From Paramecium sonneborni (lineage: Eukaryota > Ciliophora > Oligohymenophorea > Peniculida > Parameciidae): DNA of 64,000 bases. Positions 1-12,439 of the stretch are shown one piece after another; position 1 is the first letter of the stretch; every line of letters starts with the position of its first letter. The stretch spans positions 310,001-374,000 of the forward strand of contig CAJJDN010000050.1 of assembly GCA_905182985.1 (NCBI GenBank), written 5' to 3'. The notes beneath the pieces are model-generated. The model saw only the letters and a program-made list of their open reading frames with translations, was not told the DNA's origin and did no database searches. The position numbers were made by a program, and so were the translations under genes.

Positions 1-3000
1 ATTATCTGCTTCCCAAATTTTTCCAATAAAACTGAAGTTTTCATTGTAATAGGTTATTTAAAAAAAAGCGTTTAAAATGTTTGGCCCAATGATTCATTTA
101 ATGTCTAAAATAAACTCAAATCTTATTCACATCTCAATTGCTATTTACTTTTTATTTTCAAAAAAGCTTACTTCAATTTTGAAATTATTTGAATTTTTTT
201 GGCTTAATAGTGCATTTGAATTACAAAATTATTACATTTAGACTTTGAAAGCGTCCGATTTGAGCGTTCAATAAATCGAATTGCACTTAAATATTATCCA
301 TTGAATTCAAAAACAGACCCTATTATAAACTGTAATTTTGAAATTATCTTCTTTTTAAATTCTTTTCCTCTTCTGTATTATTCATTCATATCATTAGCAT
401 AAAATAATGCAATATTCATTACATGTCCTATATCATCCTGCAATACATGAATCTATAACTGTTACAACACCAAAAATACTACTTCTTCAGCATATATATG
501 AAATGATCTTAACATTAATTCTTAAGCCCTTTTAAGACATAATAGCGAATTCTCTTAATCATGTATATCAAAGTAACTCATTCCAAGAAGAAACTCTAAT
601 TTAGCTTTGTTGCTAGTAGCTAAATTTTTAACTCTCACATCTTTATATTTTATTTAAAAGGGATTATAATCAGATTTATCTGAGATATCTTATTGATCTT
701 CAATTTACTTATATTCTGGAAAGAATTGATTATATATCACTAAGCTCATTTCTAAATTAAGCATAGCTGAAACTGGTGCTAAACTTATTCTTGCTATCTC
801 TCCACTTACTAATAAAGAATAACCATATGATAATGATGCTTAATGTTAGTTTTTTAATTAGAATCCTATAGCTTTTTAAATTTTACTTATTGCTTAAAAA
901 TAATTATCTTAATTAAGGTATGATAATGCAGACCATACTTATAACATCACATGCTTTTTTTGTTCAAGCAATCCTTTTGCTTAATTTTAACTCCTTAATC
1001 TATGATCCATTTGTAGTTTCTGTTTTAATTAATTGGAAATGCATTTTGATAACTAATTTAAAATTATCAAAGGCTTTTTTTGAGACAAGGTCAAAATCTA
1101 AAATAACAATGTTATGTGAAAATTGTCTACACTATCATCTCTTACTGTTTGAACTGTTTAAACAACTTTATCCATTTTTTGAGATACAATTTTTAATTTT
1201 TCTTACCATGAATCATCTGGATATTATCGAATAAAATAGAAAGTATTTAGGATTTCCACATAGCAATTTTAAAATACTGGTTTTTATAAATTTTGAAACT
1301 TTTCATAATAAGCTTAAAATCTTTTTGAATATAATAATGATTAATAAATAATCTCTTTATATGTTTGTTCAACTTCTGTAATTTTATCTTTATTCAAAGC
1401 GACCGATTTGTAATCTTCACATATATTTATCGGAAAGATTTCCATTTGTTTTATGCCATTCAAATTATCTAAATCAACAGAATTAGAGTTTGATTATTTT
1501 CTCATTTCAAGATTTTAATCTTATTAATCAAATTATTTTGAATCTTAATATTCTACTTCATTTAAGTCTTTTTGAATACTTTCGCTAACTTATTTAATAT
1601 CTTAAATCAATTTATCAATGTCATTCACTTCATATGAATAAATTGCCAGCTTTAAAAACTCAAGGATATAACGATCTTCATTCTAACTAAACATTTTCTC
1701 AGCTAATAAACAATAATTTTTTTCATCATCTAAACTATCTAATTTATCTTTTTTTATATTTGTAAAATACTTTTTTCTAGTCGTAGTTATGGATCTTAAA
1801 TTTTAATTCTACACATTTTTGAAATAAATAATCAAATCGCTTATTGCAAACATATCCTTCTTAAAGCTTTTTACAAATTACTTATATTTCTTTTCTTCTA
1901 TAGTTTTTAAGGCAACATCAGGATTCTAACCTAATTATATTAGACTTTTCATTCTTCCAAAAGATTCTAATTTAAATGATTTATATTTTGGAACATAAAA
2001 TATTGTAGACAGAGTAAAATTTAGTCTATAAAGGTATTTCTCATAACAATTTATGAAAATCAGTATTAAATTTAAAGACAACTTTTTATGTAAAATTATG
2101 CTTAATTCACTTTTTTCATTGATTAAAATTTATTACAAATCTTTCAAAGAATATGAAAGTCTATCATAAAACAATGCCAATCGATACATATTAGGTTAAT
2201 CAAATTATGGAGGTATTTCAAATAGAAAGGTAGTATTTATTATAAATACTAAATACAAATCAAGATTTTAATGATAATGCTATAAGATTAAGTGAAATAG
2301 CACATTTAAAAATCTTGATTGTTATTCAATGTCTACAACAGTTATAATTTCAAGCATTTCCAAATTCGAAGTCATTATATAATCATTTTCTTTTTATTGA
2401 TTTTAATTATCATGTAATGTACTTTATTTTTTTTTTAATCTTTATTAGGTTTGCTTTATTGCAATCTTTCTTTCAACATTTAATAATTTGTCAAATGAAA
2501 TAAAACTATTTGGACTTTCTTTGTCCATATTAAAATAATTATCAGTAGAAAAAAAAGCAGGTATTCTAGAAAATTTATTTGCTTCTTTGAACGTATCTGG
2601 TTACAAATGAAATAGTTCAAAATCTGCTTAAGTAATTAAAATTCCATTCACATGAGCATAATGTACACAATCCTTAATTTTTGCACCTATTGTAATATTA
2701 TAACATTTGTTTTGCTCATCTTAAATTAATTCCACAATCAATGAGAAAACTTTTAGTAAGTGATCCGATCTCCTATAGTAATTTACATCATCTTTTGTTG
2801 ATCGAGCTTTCTTTTTAGTAGTCTTCTGCTATTATGGCTCTCCTTCGTTACTTTCTTATACTTCTTATTCAGGTTAAGGTATTGTAATTGCATTTCCATT
2901 TGTATTTAAAGTAGAAAACTAATTACAAACTGATCGCCTGGTTGTGTTTTATACTTAAAGTTCTTCTTCTATCTTTATTTATTTCTACTCAGCCACTGTT

Positions 3001-3062
3001 TTTTCTATTTGTAATTATATTCCTGCTTCTTTATTTGATTTTCTAGAGCTGCAAATTCCCAT
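1..3062 (-). CDS. Large N-myristoylation-type helical protein, partial
   Basis: With UGA as the only stop, one frame stays open from the ATG at 3062 to the left edge (over 1,000 codons) with no intron needed, so the C-terminus lies outside the window. The protein starts MGICSSRKS: Gly2 plus Cys4 and basic/Ser residues is the classic arrangement for N-myristoylation with palmitoylation, suggesting membrane tethering. The first 100 residues are Gln/Glu/Lys-rich and probably disordered. The remainder is alternating helical sequence, with a C-terminal half (around ALSYLNQDNYFQAISKIQKA and later LLCLKRAQEL) that reads like degenerate TPR-type helical pairs. No enzyme motif was seen. The function is unknown; TPR assignment is inference. 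Confidence 0.75.
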
Positions 3063-4021
3063 TAATTTATTGATTAATTAATGACTCTTTTCATACTTTA
3101 TATTAAAATTCAAAGGATTAAAAATTTGGGTCAAGGTAATTTTTTTATAAAATTCTAGTAAAAAACTGGACTTAATAAATATTATCCTGAGGTCATTTTT
3201 AAAATAGTTCAGAACCAAAAAATTTCAAAAAGTAAATTCTAGACAGATTTCTGTTCATTTAAATCAAAAACGATATTAAATATATTATTAAAATACTATT
3301 ATTGTAGATTCATTTCTTTTCATTATGATTTAACATTAATCTAGAAAGATAGATTCTTTAAATTTCATTTGATTCGATATATATAGAATAATTACAAACT
3401 CATAGAAGCTTCATTCAAGGCTTTTTAAAAATTTTTAATAATTATCGAATTTCAAATGAATTTATCTTAAAGTGAATTAGCTAAACTCTTTCTAAAGCTA
3501 TAATCAATCATATGAAATTGAGATCAATTTATAAAAATGGATTATTCAATTTAAAAAAATAAATTAAGAGAAAGATAAGAAAATATTTAACAATTCAAAT
3601 AATCAATATATTTAGTATAAGATAATAGAAAATGGGAAGTTTTTTTCCATTGAACTTTGCAGTTTTTGAAAAATTATGAAAATAAATTAATATCTATATT
3701 TAGAGCATTTTAATATAAAAAAGGAGTATAATTAAAGATGTATCAATAGAATTTAAATAATTAAACATTTTAAGTATTGTTTTAGGATTGAAATCTGAAT
3801 ATACATTAATATTTTTTATGATTAAATTTTTATGAAATTTTGGCTTATGTTTGAGATATTTAAATCACGATATAACATAAAATTGATTTAATAATCCTTC
3901 ATATACTATTTTTTTTTAGTATGACTATATTTTAAAGAATTTTAGTGTTAAGTTATTTACAATCCTAATTGTAATATATATTTAAAGAGCAGAAAATTTG
4001 TTTAACATCCACTTAATTATT
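3063..4021. other. Intergenic, no gene seen
   Basis: About 960 bases between the divergent starts of the large myristoylation-type gene and the small helical gene. It is extremely AT-rich with many T and A runs. I found no reading frame with coding-like composition and no recognisable RNA. It should contain the promoters of both divergent genes. Confidence 0.5.
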
Positions 4022-4729
4022 ATGAATTTAAATTTAAATTTCGAAGATTATGAATCTGCTCTTCATGCGATAGAAACAAAGAGTTTGAAAATGGGGGTTT
4101 CTGATCCGTTAGATCCTTAAATGAGCTAAGTATTAAAAATAAGCATTTATGCAGATTTTTTATCTATATGGATTAATTGAATTTAAAAAGATTGAGAATA
4201 CATTACCATTTTAAGATGTGACTTAAGAATTTAAGAAAATTGATGAATTTTTAACAGTGGCTGCAGAGATATGTGAGGATGATAATTTATTGACTAAAAT
4301 ATATTCGTTAATTGGAGATCTGTATTTTTTGTAAAATTTTTAAAGATATTTAGAGTTGATTTAAATGACATAGCAGAATTGAGTTATTTAGAGGCAATAA
4401 AAATAAGTCGAGATCCAATTTAGAAAATATAGTTATATATAGAAATCTTACAATTAAGAATTGTGTTTACAAAATAGGAGGGAACACCTGATATATTCTA
4501 AAGGGCTAAATAGTTAGCTTTTGATAATAATTCTAATTTATTAGATACAATTTTTAGGTTGGAAGAAGAATACGTTGTATCAATATAGGATAGTTAATAT
4601 AATTATAAATAAGAAAAGAATTAAGATGAGAAAAGATTAAGAACAAGTCAAAAATATTAACAAATAAGAAACTTGGGTATGTTTGGGAGTTATAAGAAGA
4701 GCAATTTTTAAGAAGAATTAATGAATTGA
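4022..4729 (+). CDS. Small all-helical protein, function unknown
   Basis: ATG at 4022 to TGA at 4727-4729. Two short introns (25 nt beginning after the codon pair Ser-Gln, and 23 nt after a GDLYFL segment) are needed to hold the frame, giving 219 residues. The middle reads as paired amphipathic helices (IYSLIGDLYFLVDLNDIAE, then YLEAIKISRD), reminiscent of a TPR unit, and the C-terminal 60 residues are charged and Gln-rich. A weak thought is a SHNi-TPR/NASP-type histone chaperone fold, but no diagnostic motif was seen. It lies only 22 bases upstream of the PP2C gene on the same strand. Confidence 0.65.
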
Positions 4730-4751
4730 TTATTATTTATAATAATTATAA

Positions 4752-5774
4752 ATGACTCATAGATATTAGTATGGTTATAAGAAATCTTACAGTAATTTAT
4801 ATGAGATGAATTGTTAGTTGAAACACCAAAACGTTATTAATATCAATCAATGGATCGATTACCAAAATTATAATCGATTACTTCAGATGTTAAGTAAGTG
4901 TATTATAATATTCAGACAGTCTTGGAAAGTAGGTAGAAAAGAATAATCAACAAATTTAGGAGTAATGAGTTTACCAGGATAATTAATGAGTGGAAAACAG
5001 AAGATTAATTAAGATGCTTTTATAATAGAAAAAAGCCTAAATTTATATGGAGTAGCAGATGGTCATGGAGTAAATGGAGAGCGTGTTTCTGGATTTATAA
5101 GAATCACTCTACCTAAATATATAGAACAAAGTCTTTTAGATCCAAAAGAGACATTGATTAAAGGAGTCTTATAAACAAATAATGAATTGATTAATAATAC
5201 AAAAATTGAAACTGTCATAGCAGGTTCAACTCTATGTTGCGGTTTAATAAAATTAAATAGATTATACGTAGCAAATGTTGGTGATAGTAGATGTGTTTTA
5301 GCAAAATAAATAGGTAATTCTTGGTAAACCATTGAATTAACAAAGGATTAAAAACCCTCTAGAGAAGATGAAGCTATTAGAATATTAAAATCAGGTGGTC
5401 GTATAGCTGCTCAATAAGATATTTATGGCAATTAAGTTGGTCCACTTAGAGTCTGGTTAAAAACTTTGAATGCACCAGGATTAGCTATGACTAGAGCTAT
5501 AGGTGATAGATTAGGTGCTTAAGCAGGAGTAATAGCAACACCTGAAATTACAGAATATGAATTAACAAATGAAGACAAAATCTTAGTATTTGCTTCAGAT
5601 GGCATTTGGGAATATTTGACTTCTTAGGAAGTTGTTTCAATTTTGAGTTAATGTTATGATAAAAATATAAGTGCTGAGTTAGCAGCATAAAAATTATTGA
5701 ATTTATCAGTAGATGCATGGAAAAAAAATAGTTTAGCTAGAGATGATATTACCTGCGTAGTCTTGTATTTATGA
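4752..5774 (+). CDS. PP2C-family protein phosphatase
   Basis: Metal-dependent Ser/Thr phosphatase (PPM/PP2C family), 324 residues after removal of introns at 4792-4817 (26 nt) and 4894-4915 (22 nt). Family motifs appear in order: INQDAFIIE near the start, GVADGHGVNGE (the DGHG metal-binding motif), VANVGDSRCVLA, LAMTRAIGD, FASDGIWEYL and ARDDITCVVLYL at the C-terminus, covering the acidic residues that bind the two metals. The catalytic domain fills nearly the whole protein after an N-terminal extension of about 80 residues rich in Tyr, Gln and Lys. The substrate cannot be told from sequence. The start is the first ATG after the preceding gene. Confidence 0.93.
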
Positions 5775-5889
5775 ATTAATTTTATTGGATTTCATAATTG
5801 TTTACTTTTAATTTATTTAAAATATTATTAATTTCTATATCAATAAGTTATATTATCAAAAACATAAATAGATTAAGTTTTAAATCTAT

Positions 5890-7727
5890 TCATTCATTTT
5901 TATTAATAAATTAATTTGGAATTATATCTTCTTTATCTTTTTCATAAACTATTTTCAAAACTCCATTTTCTATACCAAAATACTTCCATTTGCGTTCGAA
6001 ATTCTCAGGTATTCTAAAACTTAATGTAAATTCTCCATATTTTCTCTCTTATTTTTTTATGTGATCACTTTACTCTTCCTAATAAGGTTTCTATCTATTT
6101 CCTTTCACTATTGTAACAACATTTTATCTATACATTTCGATATCATCTTCACTAATTCCTGGAACATCCATATATATAATATATTTATCATTTGCGATAA
6201 TATCAGTAGCTGGGGCAAAAGAATCTGGTCTTGCTAAAATTAAACCTGATTAATCAATATTGGTTTAAGGTATCTTCAATTCTCCATTTTATAAATCAGC
6301 CTATATTTAAATAATCTTCTTAACAAATTCATTATCAGTATCAATCAAATTTACTTTTATTTCCCTTTTAAAATACTAAGTCAATTTATTGGTTGAATAT
6401 TATAAAATATTTTCACATACTGAAAATTATCTGTTAACAGGTACAAAAACTGCCTTTAACCAATATTTCAATAATGAAAATACCCATGGATTTACATCTA
6501 ATCCTAATTAACTATCATCACTCACTAAACAAACATGTCTTGTATATTAGGTCTTAAACCATAACACATGTTTTTCTTATAATTCATTTATTCTTGGATT
6601 AATTGCAGCCACTTTAGTTTTTTAAATAGATCCTCCAGTTGAATAGATTTAAGTAACTTAAGTTGTCCAAACATGTTGTAATATTTCAGGAGTTTCAATT
6701 TCCTTCAAATTATGAACTACTATGATTTCCCTAAAAGTTTTTGAACTGTTCTATAATTATCTTGTCAATCTATCTAAATATCTTTGATCTAGAGATGTAA
6801 AGTCATTTACAACACAAATGAAGTAATCACTCAATTCAAAAACAAGATCAATTATAAAATGTTCTGTTGCTTCTCTTTCTACAATACTTAAAGCAGATTA
6901 AATTTTTACAGGGGAATAACTTCCTGCAGTATCAACTAAAATTAATTATGTTCCAGAATCAACATCAACATGTTTGAAAGAGATACCTTTGGTAGTCACT
7001 TTTTTTCCTGATGGCAAATTAGACTAGGTTAGATTATTCAAAACAAATGTTTTCCCTTTATCATAAAGTCCAACAACAGCTACTGTTGCACCTTCCCATT
7101 TTATTGAAGTTTTCGATTCATGGCTGCTATTTGTCAACCCAACTAATTCCTTATTTCCCTGAAATTATTTACTAATATAAACAGGCCAACCTTATAAAAC
7201 ATTATTTATCAAATCAATATCTAAAATCCAATCATATACTTAAGTTTAATCAATACCTTCCTAATTATTATATTTAATTGGATCATTAAAGATATTCTCC
7301 TACATTTTATCGTTCAATCTTGATTATTCCTCAAAATCATAACTAGTAATAATATTAGATTATATATTTTAATCCTAAATATGTAAATTATGATTTTTAT
7401 CTTTGAACTATAGAAATCTACCAGTCTATCGTAATGATCTAGTTTATTAAAACATTTGTGATATTTCCAATTCTTTTAATGATTCTTTGACTTATTTTTC
7501 AAGGCTAGCTTATTGTTGTAACCTGTTATTAAATTGATAAATTACAAATATTCTTCTTAACGATTAATTTCATTCATTATTTCTATTTTATCATTATTTC
7601 GTACTCCAGTTTCATAATTAATCATTTCCATTATCTCATAAAGTCCTTCAATTGATCTTGCATCCTTTATCATTTTATTAAATTATTTCAAAATCTCTTC
7701 CTCTTCTTTTTATATGTCTTTCAACAT
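5890..7727 (-). CDS. Coiled-coil GTPase fused to Hsp20/alpha-crystallin domain
   Basis: 604 residues with one intron (7523-7545). Residues 1-110 are Gln/Glu/Lys-rich coiled coil. A P-loop GTPase-like domain follows: G1 is GLYDKGKT (GxxxxGKT), G3 lies in LVDTAGSYSP (DTAG), and a weak candidate G4 region is VVHNLKE; the rest (FICVVNDFTSLDQRYLDRL) suggests a dynamin-like or septin/IRG-like large G domain. The last 110 residues carry an alpha-crystallin (small heat-shock) fold: YIIYMDVPGISEDDIEM and, near the end, FGIENGVLKIVYEK, matching the A-x-x-x-n-GvL signature. Hsp20 domains normally occur alone, so a holdase joined to a GTPase suggests a nucleotide-regulated chaperone; that role is inference. 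The stop is TGA at 5890. Confidence 0.8.
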
Positions 7728-7862
7728 ACAAACCAGTAGCTAAATTTTCTATTTTGATATTATTATTACTTAACTTTTATCAGCTATTACTTATTTTAAA
7801 GGTACTTCTTTGAATAAAGAAGACATTAATTTGTATTAAATAATTTAATAAAAGCAATATAA

Positions 7863-8709
7863 ATGCTATAGTATAAACTAATCAATATTCGTGAGTTCCC
7901 TAAAGGTAAATTATTGTCTAAAGAATGGCATATTAGAATTAATGATGGTTTAACGTATGTATTTGCAATCGATCATGATTAGGATTTCAAAAAAGGTTTT
8001 ATAAAATTGAATAATTGCATTCTTGAAACTAAAATAAAGTAAAACTAATTTTCTAAATAGTCGTAACATCAAGTTCCCAATCAAAATTGAAAACTCGTAA
8101 TTTGAGATTGTAATTAATTAAGAACAATGTTTTTTACTTATTAATGGAAGAAATGTTGAAGTAGTTTAAAATCGTTAACCAGACTCTATTATGTTGTAAT
8201 AAAATCAAAATTAGTAATAAAATCCATACTCAGAAAGTTAAATCTAAGATATGCTTGTGATTTGTGATAGTATTATATCAGCTTTGTTTGATGTGGATTT
8301 TAATACTAAATAACAAAATATCTCAGAACAATTGTAAATTTTGGAATCATATCTAAATAACACTTAAAGATAGGATCTTCGTGATCAAATATAAGAGAAG
8401 ATTGATTAATTTAATTTAATTCAATAATAAATGGCACAATAAATTAATTTTGAAGCCAATAATTAATAAATTTAAATAAAAAAAGATACTAAACAAATAA
8501 ATATTGAAGAAGTTAAGCCTTCTAAACCAAGAAGTGAAATAAATAAGGAAACTTGTTGTATTATTTGTATGGATAAAGACATTACTCATGCGTTAATACC
8601 ATGTGGACACTAAAAATATTGTGAAGCCTGTGCTTTAATGTCTGTAAATTTAAAGAAGTGTAGTTTCTGTTAATAAGCAATCACTAGTAGTATTAGAATT
8701 TTTCGTTGA
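7863..8709 (+). CDS. RING-finger protein, probable E3 ubiquitin ligase
   Basis: 274 residues; one 22-nt intron at 8039-8060. The N-terminal two thirds has no recognised domain and contains a long Gln/Asn/Lys helical linker. The C-terminal 50 residues form a C3HC4 RING of the compact IAP/MDM2-like type: CCIICMDKDITHALIPCGH, then CEAC and CSFC at the expected spacing, ending in IRIF. This places the zinc-binding cysteines and the single histidine correctly. A RING at the extreme C-terminus following CIICMD and ending in an Ile-Arg-Ile/Val-Phe tail is typical of E3 ligases such as the MGRN/LUL and IAP groups. The substrate is unknown. Confidence 0.88.
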
Positions 8710-9946
8710 TTTATTATTAACATAAATTTTTTGCAGTTTTTAATAAGCTCTCTAATTTTTATTAATATTTTATGTCTATTCTCATTAATTATTATTGAAG
8801 TTTAAAATCAATTTATTGAGTAATTCATTTCCTCATTACTCTTTACAAAAATTACAAAGATTCTTTAAGTTTTATAATCTGTAATTCGTATTATAAAATT
8901 AATAAAAATTAATTAATCCTTTTAAATTTTATCAAATTTGTGATGTCTCTTTACCATAATTAATATTTTAATATTATGTTTACTCGATTGATGTAAAGAA
9001 TTGCGATGCCTATTTGAAGATGTTAAAGAATTTAATTCAGCTCAGCCTTGATAATCTTGAACAATAGATTAATAATTCATAATTTAACATAAATCAGAAT
9101 TCCTGTTATAAATGAATTAACAGAATCAGAATAAGACGAAGAATCAAAGTATGACTAAACTAGTCACCTTAGGGAGAGCATCAGCTTAACATCACAATGA
9201 TTTTTATGAAAATATACAAATCATTATTATATTGTTTTAGTTCTTATTGAACTTAATACTATATTTATTCATTTACATTTATTTTGAATGTCTTCTTTAA
9301 AATATTCAAGGTTTCTATAAAACCATATTCCAAATTTATTTACTTTCTACTTTAAAATTTGACTCTGATTTAAAATTTAAACTCAATCATTAACTAATTT
9401 CAATTTTATTCAAGAAAGAGACATTTTATCAATCATAAAAAGCTAATTAAATTCTCTTGCTGCAAAAAATAAATTTTACTTCATTCAGAAAAATACAATT
9501 TTCTTTTAAATTTAAATTATATCATTTTATAAAACGCAGTCGTTTTTTAATATTTATTTTTACAATAAAAAATCTACCTTTATCTTTTTTCAGAAAAATC
9601 GAATAGAATGCTTCTTAAATTCAGATTTTCATCATCAATGATAAAAACAGAGATAATTTTGAAATAAAAGATTGGTTTTTTTTATTTTCGCTTCAAACCT
9701 GAATTTTTAAATTTATGTATTAATTAAAAAAATAATCATTAAATTGTGGGTGTTAACAATAAATATAATTTTCTTATTAATAACCCTAAACATATTTTGT
9801 TCTTTAGAATTATTAAATCCTAAAACCCCTTTGTTTTAGTTTTTTATACTTATTTTTAGAAATTTAACTGTTTAAACATTACTGGAATGTCTTTATTGAA
9901 AAGATGATTTTGGAGTTATAGTACATTACAATTCATAATTTTGATA
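8710..9946. other. Mostly non-coding; possible decayed coding fragments at 8.95-9.2 kb
   Basis: This stretch lacks an intact gene. Between about 8950 and 9200 two different plus-strand frames each read like protein (one around VKNCDAYLKMLKNLIQ, the next around INELTESEQDEESKYDQ), but no ATG opens the first and no GT-AG intron joins them. Either it is a broken gene or chance open frame in AT-rich DNA with a single stop codon. The rest (9200-9946) is A/T-run sequence. A single CCCTAAA at about 9783 is not a telomere repeat. Confidence 0.35.
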
Positions 9947-10261
9947 ATGAAAAAATCACAAGAAAAACTTATATATTTGTCACAAGATGAAGAAAAAATT
10001 CATTCTGAAATTAAATTCTCATACTTCATTCTAATTCAATAATTTTCCAGCTACCAAAGAGACAACAATGACATTGCTCATTTTATTCTATAAAGGAAGA
10101 ATTAAACAAGGTTTATTCGAAGCAAAGATTAGTTATTTTCTCACTACTTTCTTTCTATAAAGAAGTATAATGGTCTTAGCAGTAGCATATTTTAGGTTTA
10201 ATTACTTAGCTGCCTACAAATTTAATAATCTTATACTTGCTTAATCTTCAAATTATTATGA
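9947..10261 (+). CDS. Possible small protein of 104 residues
   Basis: An uninterrupted frame from ATG 9947 to TGA 10259-10261 encodes a Ser/Gln/Lys-rich protein beginning MKKSQEKLIYLSQDEEK. In DNA this AT-rich with one stop codon, a frame of about 100 codons is expected by chance fairly often, so support is weak. No domain, signal peptide or membrane segment is evident, and there is no neighbour within 1 kb to anchor it. Confidence 0.2.
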
Positions 10262-11350
10262 AAAACTTTTTAAATCAAAGCTTTCTTTTTAGAAAGTGAG
10301 ATTTTAGAGTAAAATCTCTTAGGTTGAGCTTATCCTATCATAAAGAAAATATAAAAATTAGATTTAATTTTTTCCTCTTAAATATGTCGATATCAATATA
10401 TGATAAATTAGATATTGTAAAAAATATATTAAAAAAAATATATTATAAAGGCTTTAATTATTAATTAGATTGAAGCGTTATATTAATTAATATATATAAA
10501 AATTAAATTATGATTATTAATAATATAGAGTTTATTTAGCATTTATTCATCTGCATTATATAATTTCTAAACTCATTTTAAATAAAAGAAATCAAATAAA
10601 TTTTATATTGAATTTGAATCTATAATTTATTTCAAAAATTATGAGCTATATATAAAACAGTTAATTGATGATAATAAAAGTAGAAATCGAATTTAATAAG
10701 TAAGACGATAAAACAAAAATAGAAAAGTATGTTAAATTTCCAATGATCTAGTGTTAAAGACCGAATCAAGCAAAAATAAAAATATAAGAATTAATCTATA
10801 AAAAGAAATCTAAATTATGAGAAAAATAAGTGACCTTTATAAATTGAAAAAGAAGGAATTGAAGAGAGCTTTAAAAAATCAATTATTTTTTTTAAATTAA
10901 AATTAAGAAAAAGAAAAAATTATTGATTATCTTAGAATGTAGAATAAAAAAAAACCATAATAAAAGTACAAAAAGACATGCTGGCTCAATATTGTTAGTA
11001 ATTTTAATATTTTTTCGATCAATTTTCAGTTTATATTTCTGTATTAAGATTTTCAATAATGTTTTAAAGTTTATTATTCCTAATCCATTTTTTTAGAGAT
11101 AATTGATGAAAGTAACAACAAAAAATTGCTTGACTTGATTAAAGTAGCTTGTTTTTACAGTGTTCTGAGAAAGACTGACTATTCTTTGTAAATTCCTATT
11201 GGAATGTTCCTCTGTTAGAATATTGCTATAGTCAACGAAATAGTATTCCGATATTATCAGTCATCTAATAATTAAATCATTAGACAAGGTTATAAAATTA
11301 ATAATATCATAAATTCATAAATTAAATAAAATGGATTAAAAGAAAAAAAG
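10262..11350. other. Probably non-coding, unresolved
   Basis: Strongly A/T-rich around 10.4-10.6 kb. Both strands have long open frames between 10800 and 11350, but neither resembles a known family, and the plus-strand frame continues antisense through two better-supported minus-strand genes, so it is not accepted as a gene. Confidence 0.4.
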
Positions 11351-11653
11351 TCAACTTATTTAAGGATATTGCAATGGATTAATATTTTCAATATTTTTGG
11401 GGATTTACGAATGGCCCCAAAATTCTATAAATGCCACTTGGACAAAATCATAGGTCAGATTAGACTATGCAAAGTTGATAGGATCAAATGCCTTGCTCTA
11501 TCCACCTATGTACGCCTTATTTTAAATTACATGCGCTTATATGGAAGATTGGGGATACAATTACCCAACTTAAATATTGGCAGGTGCTGGAGTCGGGATG
11601 TTTTATTTCAGTATTGTTAAGTATAAATAAAAATTATGAGTTAATTTATTCAT
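11351..11653 (-). CDS. Small protein of 100 residues with distinct composition
   Basis: Minus-strand frame from ATG at 11653 to TGA at 11351-11353. This 250-base patch has clearly higher G+C than its surroundings and a protein-like composition (NIPTPAPANIQVGQLYPQ, then AYIGGQSKAFDPINFAQ and FIEFWGHSQ). Higher G+C and a compact Pro/Gly/aromatic protein are what one expects of a well expressed short gene in this genome. The first 15 residues are hydrophobic and may be a signal or an incorrectly chosen start, because the ATG overlaps the stop of the upstream coiled-coil gene. The family was not recognised; a small mitochondrial or membrane-complex subunit is only a guess. Confidence 0.5.
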
Positions 11654-12423
11654 TTCATTTTTAATAAATTTCTTATGGTTTCAGAACTTATTGAATTATT
11701 TTAACTGCTTTTATTCGCACTATTACTATTTTTGGTTTAACTTCGACTGGGTTTGCTTGAATGAATATTATTAATTTCTGCTAGAGTTTGTCTACCTTTC
11801 ATCATAAATTAACTAATTTAAATATTATTGGATCGTTGGCTTATTTATGCTTATTACTATTAGAGCAGTTTATTGTATCTCTTAAATAATTCATCACAGG
11901 AACTGCGATGTGATGAGTATCCATGTTATGACAAAGAGGATTGTTTCTATGGTGAACTAATTCTCTATGTTAAGGAACCATCTTAACTCTTATCTCTCTT
12001 CTTTTTAGATTCTGATAACCACTATTATACTTTATTAGTACTATATTGATATATCTCTTGCTACAATCTCTTTATTTCTTGAGATGCTTCGTCTAATTTT
12101 TATTGCAATTAATCCTGATACAACTTCATCTATTACTCCAACTAGGCATCGATTAAGAAAATCTAATTACGCTTATGTGATTTCGAATATCGGCTTCTTA
12201 TTATTGCAAAACTGATTCTAATTTCTTGTATTCTTGATTGCTATTTTTAATTTCTCGAAATGCCTTAGTTATTCTTTGAATCAATTCATTACAATTGTAG
12301 TACTCAATCCTCAAACATTTTTCATTTTTGTAATTAAGCATCTTTTATATTTCAAGTTTTCGATACTTCCTCTAAAAGAACTCGCAGTCCAAGCTCCATT
12401 TCAACTTTCTCCTATCTATTCAT
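11650..12423 (-). CDS. Coiled-coil protein, function unknown
   Basis: 239 residues, with two introns (25 nt after LRVLLEE and 29 nt after DIRNHIS) that keep the exons in frame. Residues 1-130 are heptad-like Glu/Gln/Lys/Leu coiled coil (LIQRITKAFREIK, KLDEASQEIKRLQQEIYQY). The rest is Ser/Gln/Asn-rich and probably disordered, ending SISSETIRNLLKMK. No catalytic motif was seen. Such short coiled-coil proteins in ciliates are often cytoskeletal or basal-body components, but nothing here proves that. Confidence 0.72.
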
Positions 12424-12439
12424 TTAACGAAATAAATTA

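Noticed and set aside
9783..9790. CCCTAAA as a telomere or telomere remnant
   Set aside because: A single copy only, with no tandem G-rich or C-rich repeat; chance in AT-rich DNA.
11650..11653. ATGA overlaps between stop and start of adjacent genes (also at 25887, 48671 and 49651)
   Set aside because: Any ATG followed by A contains TGA in the +1 frame, so an open upstream frame will end there by construction. It is not evidence of translational coupling.
10817..11764. Plus-strand open frame of 316 codons
   Set aside because: It runs antisense through the better-supported minus-strand coiled-coil gene (with intron structure) and the small distinct gene, has odd composition and no recognised domain. 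A frame this long is unusual by chance but can arise as the shadow of coding sequence in a one-stop code.
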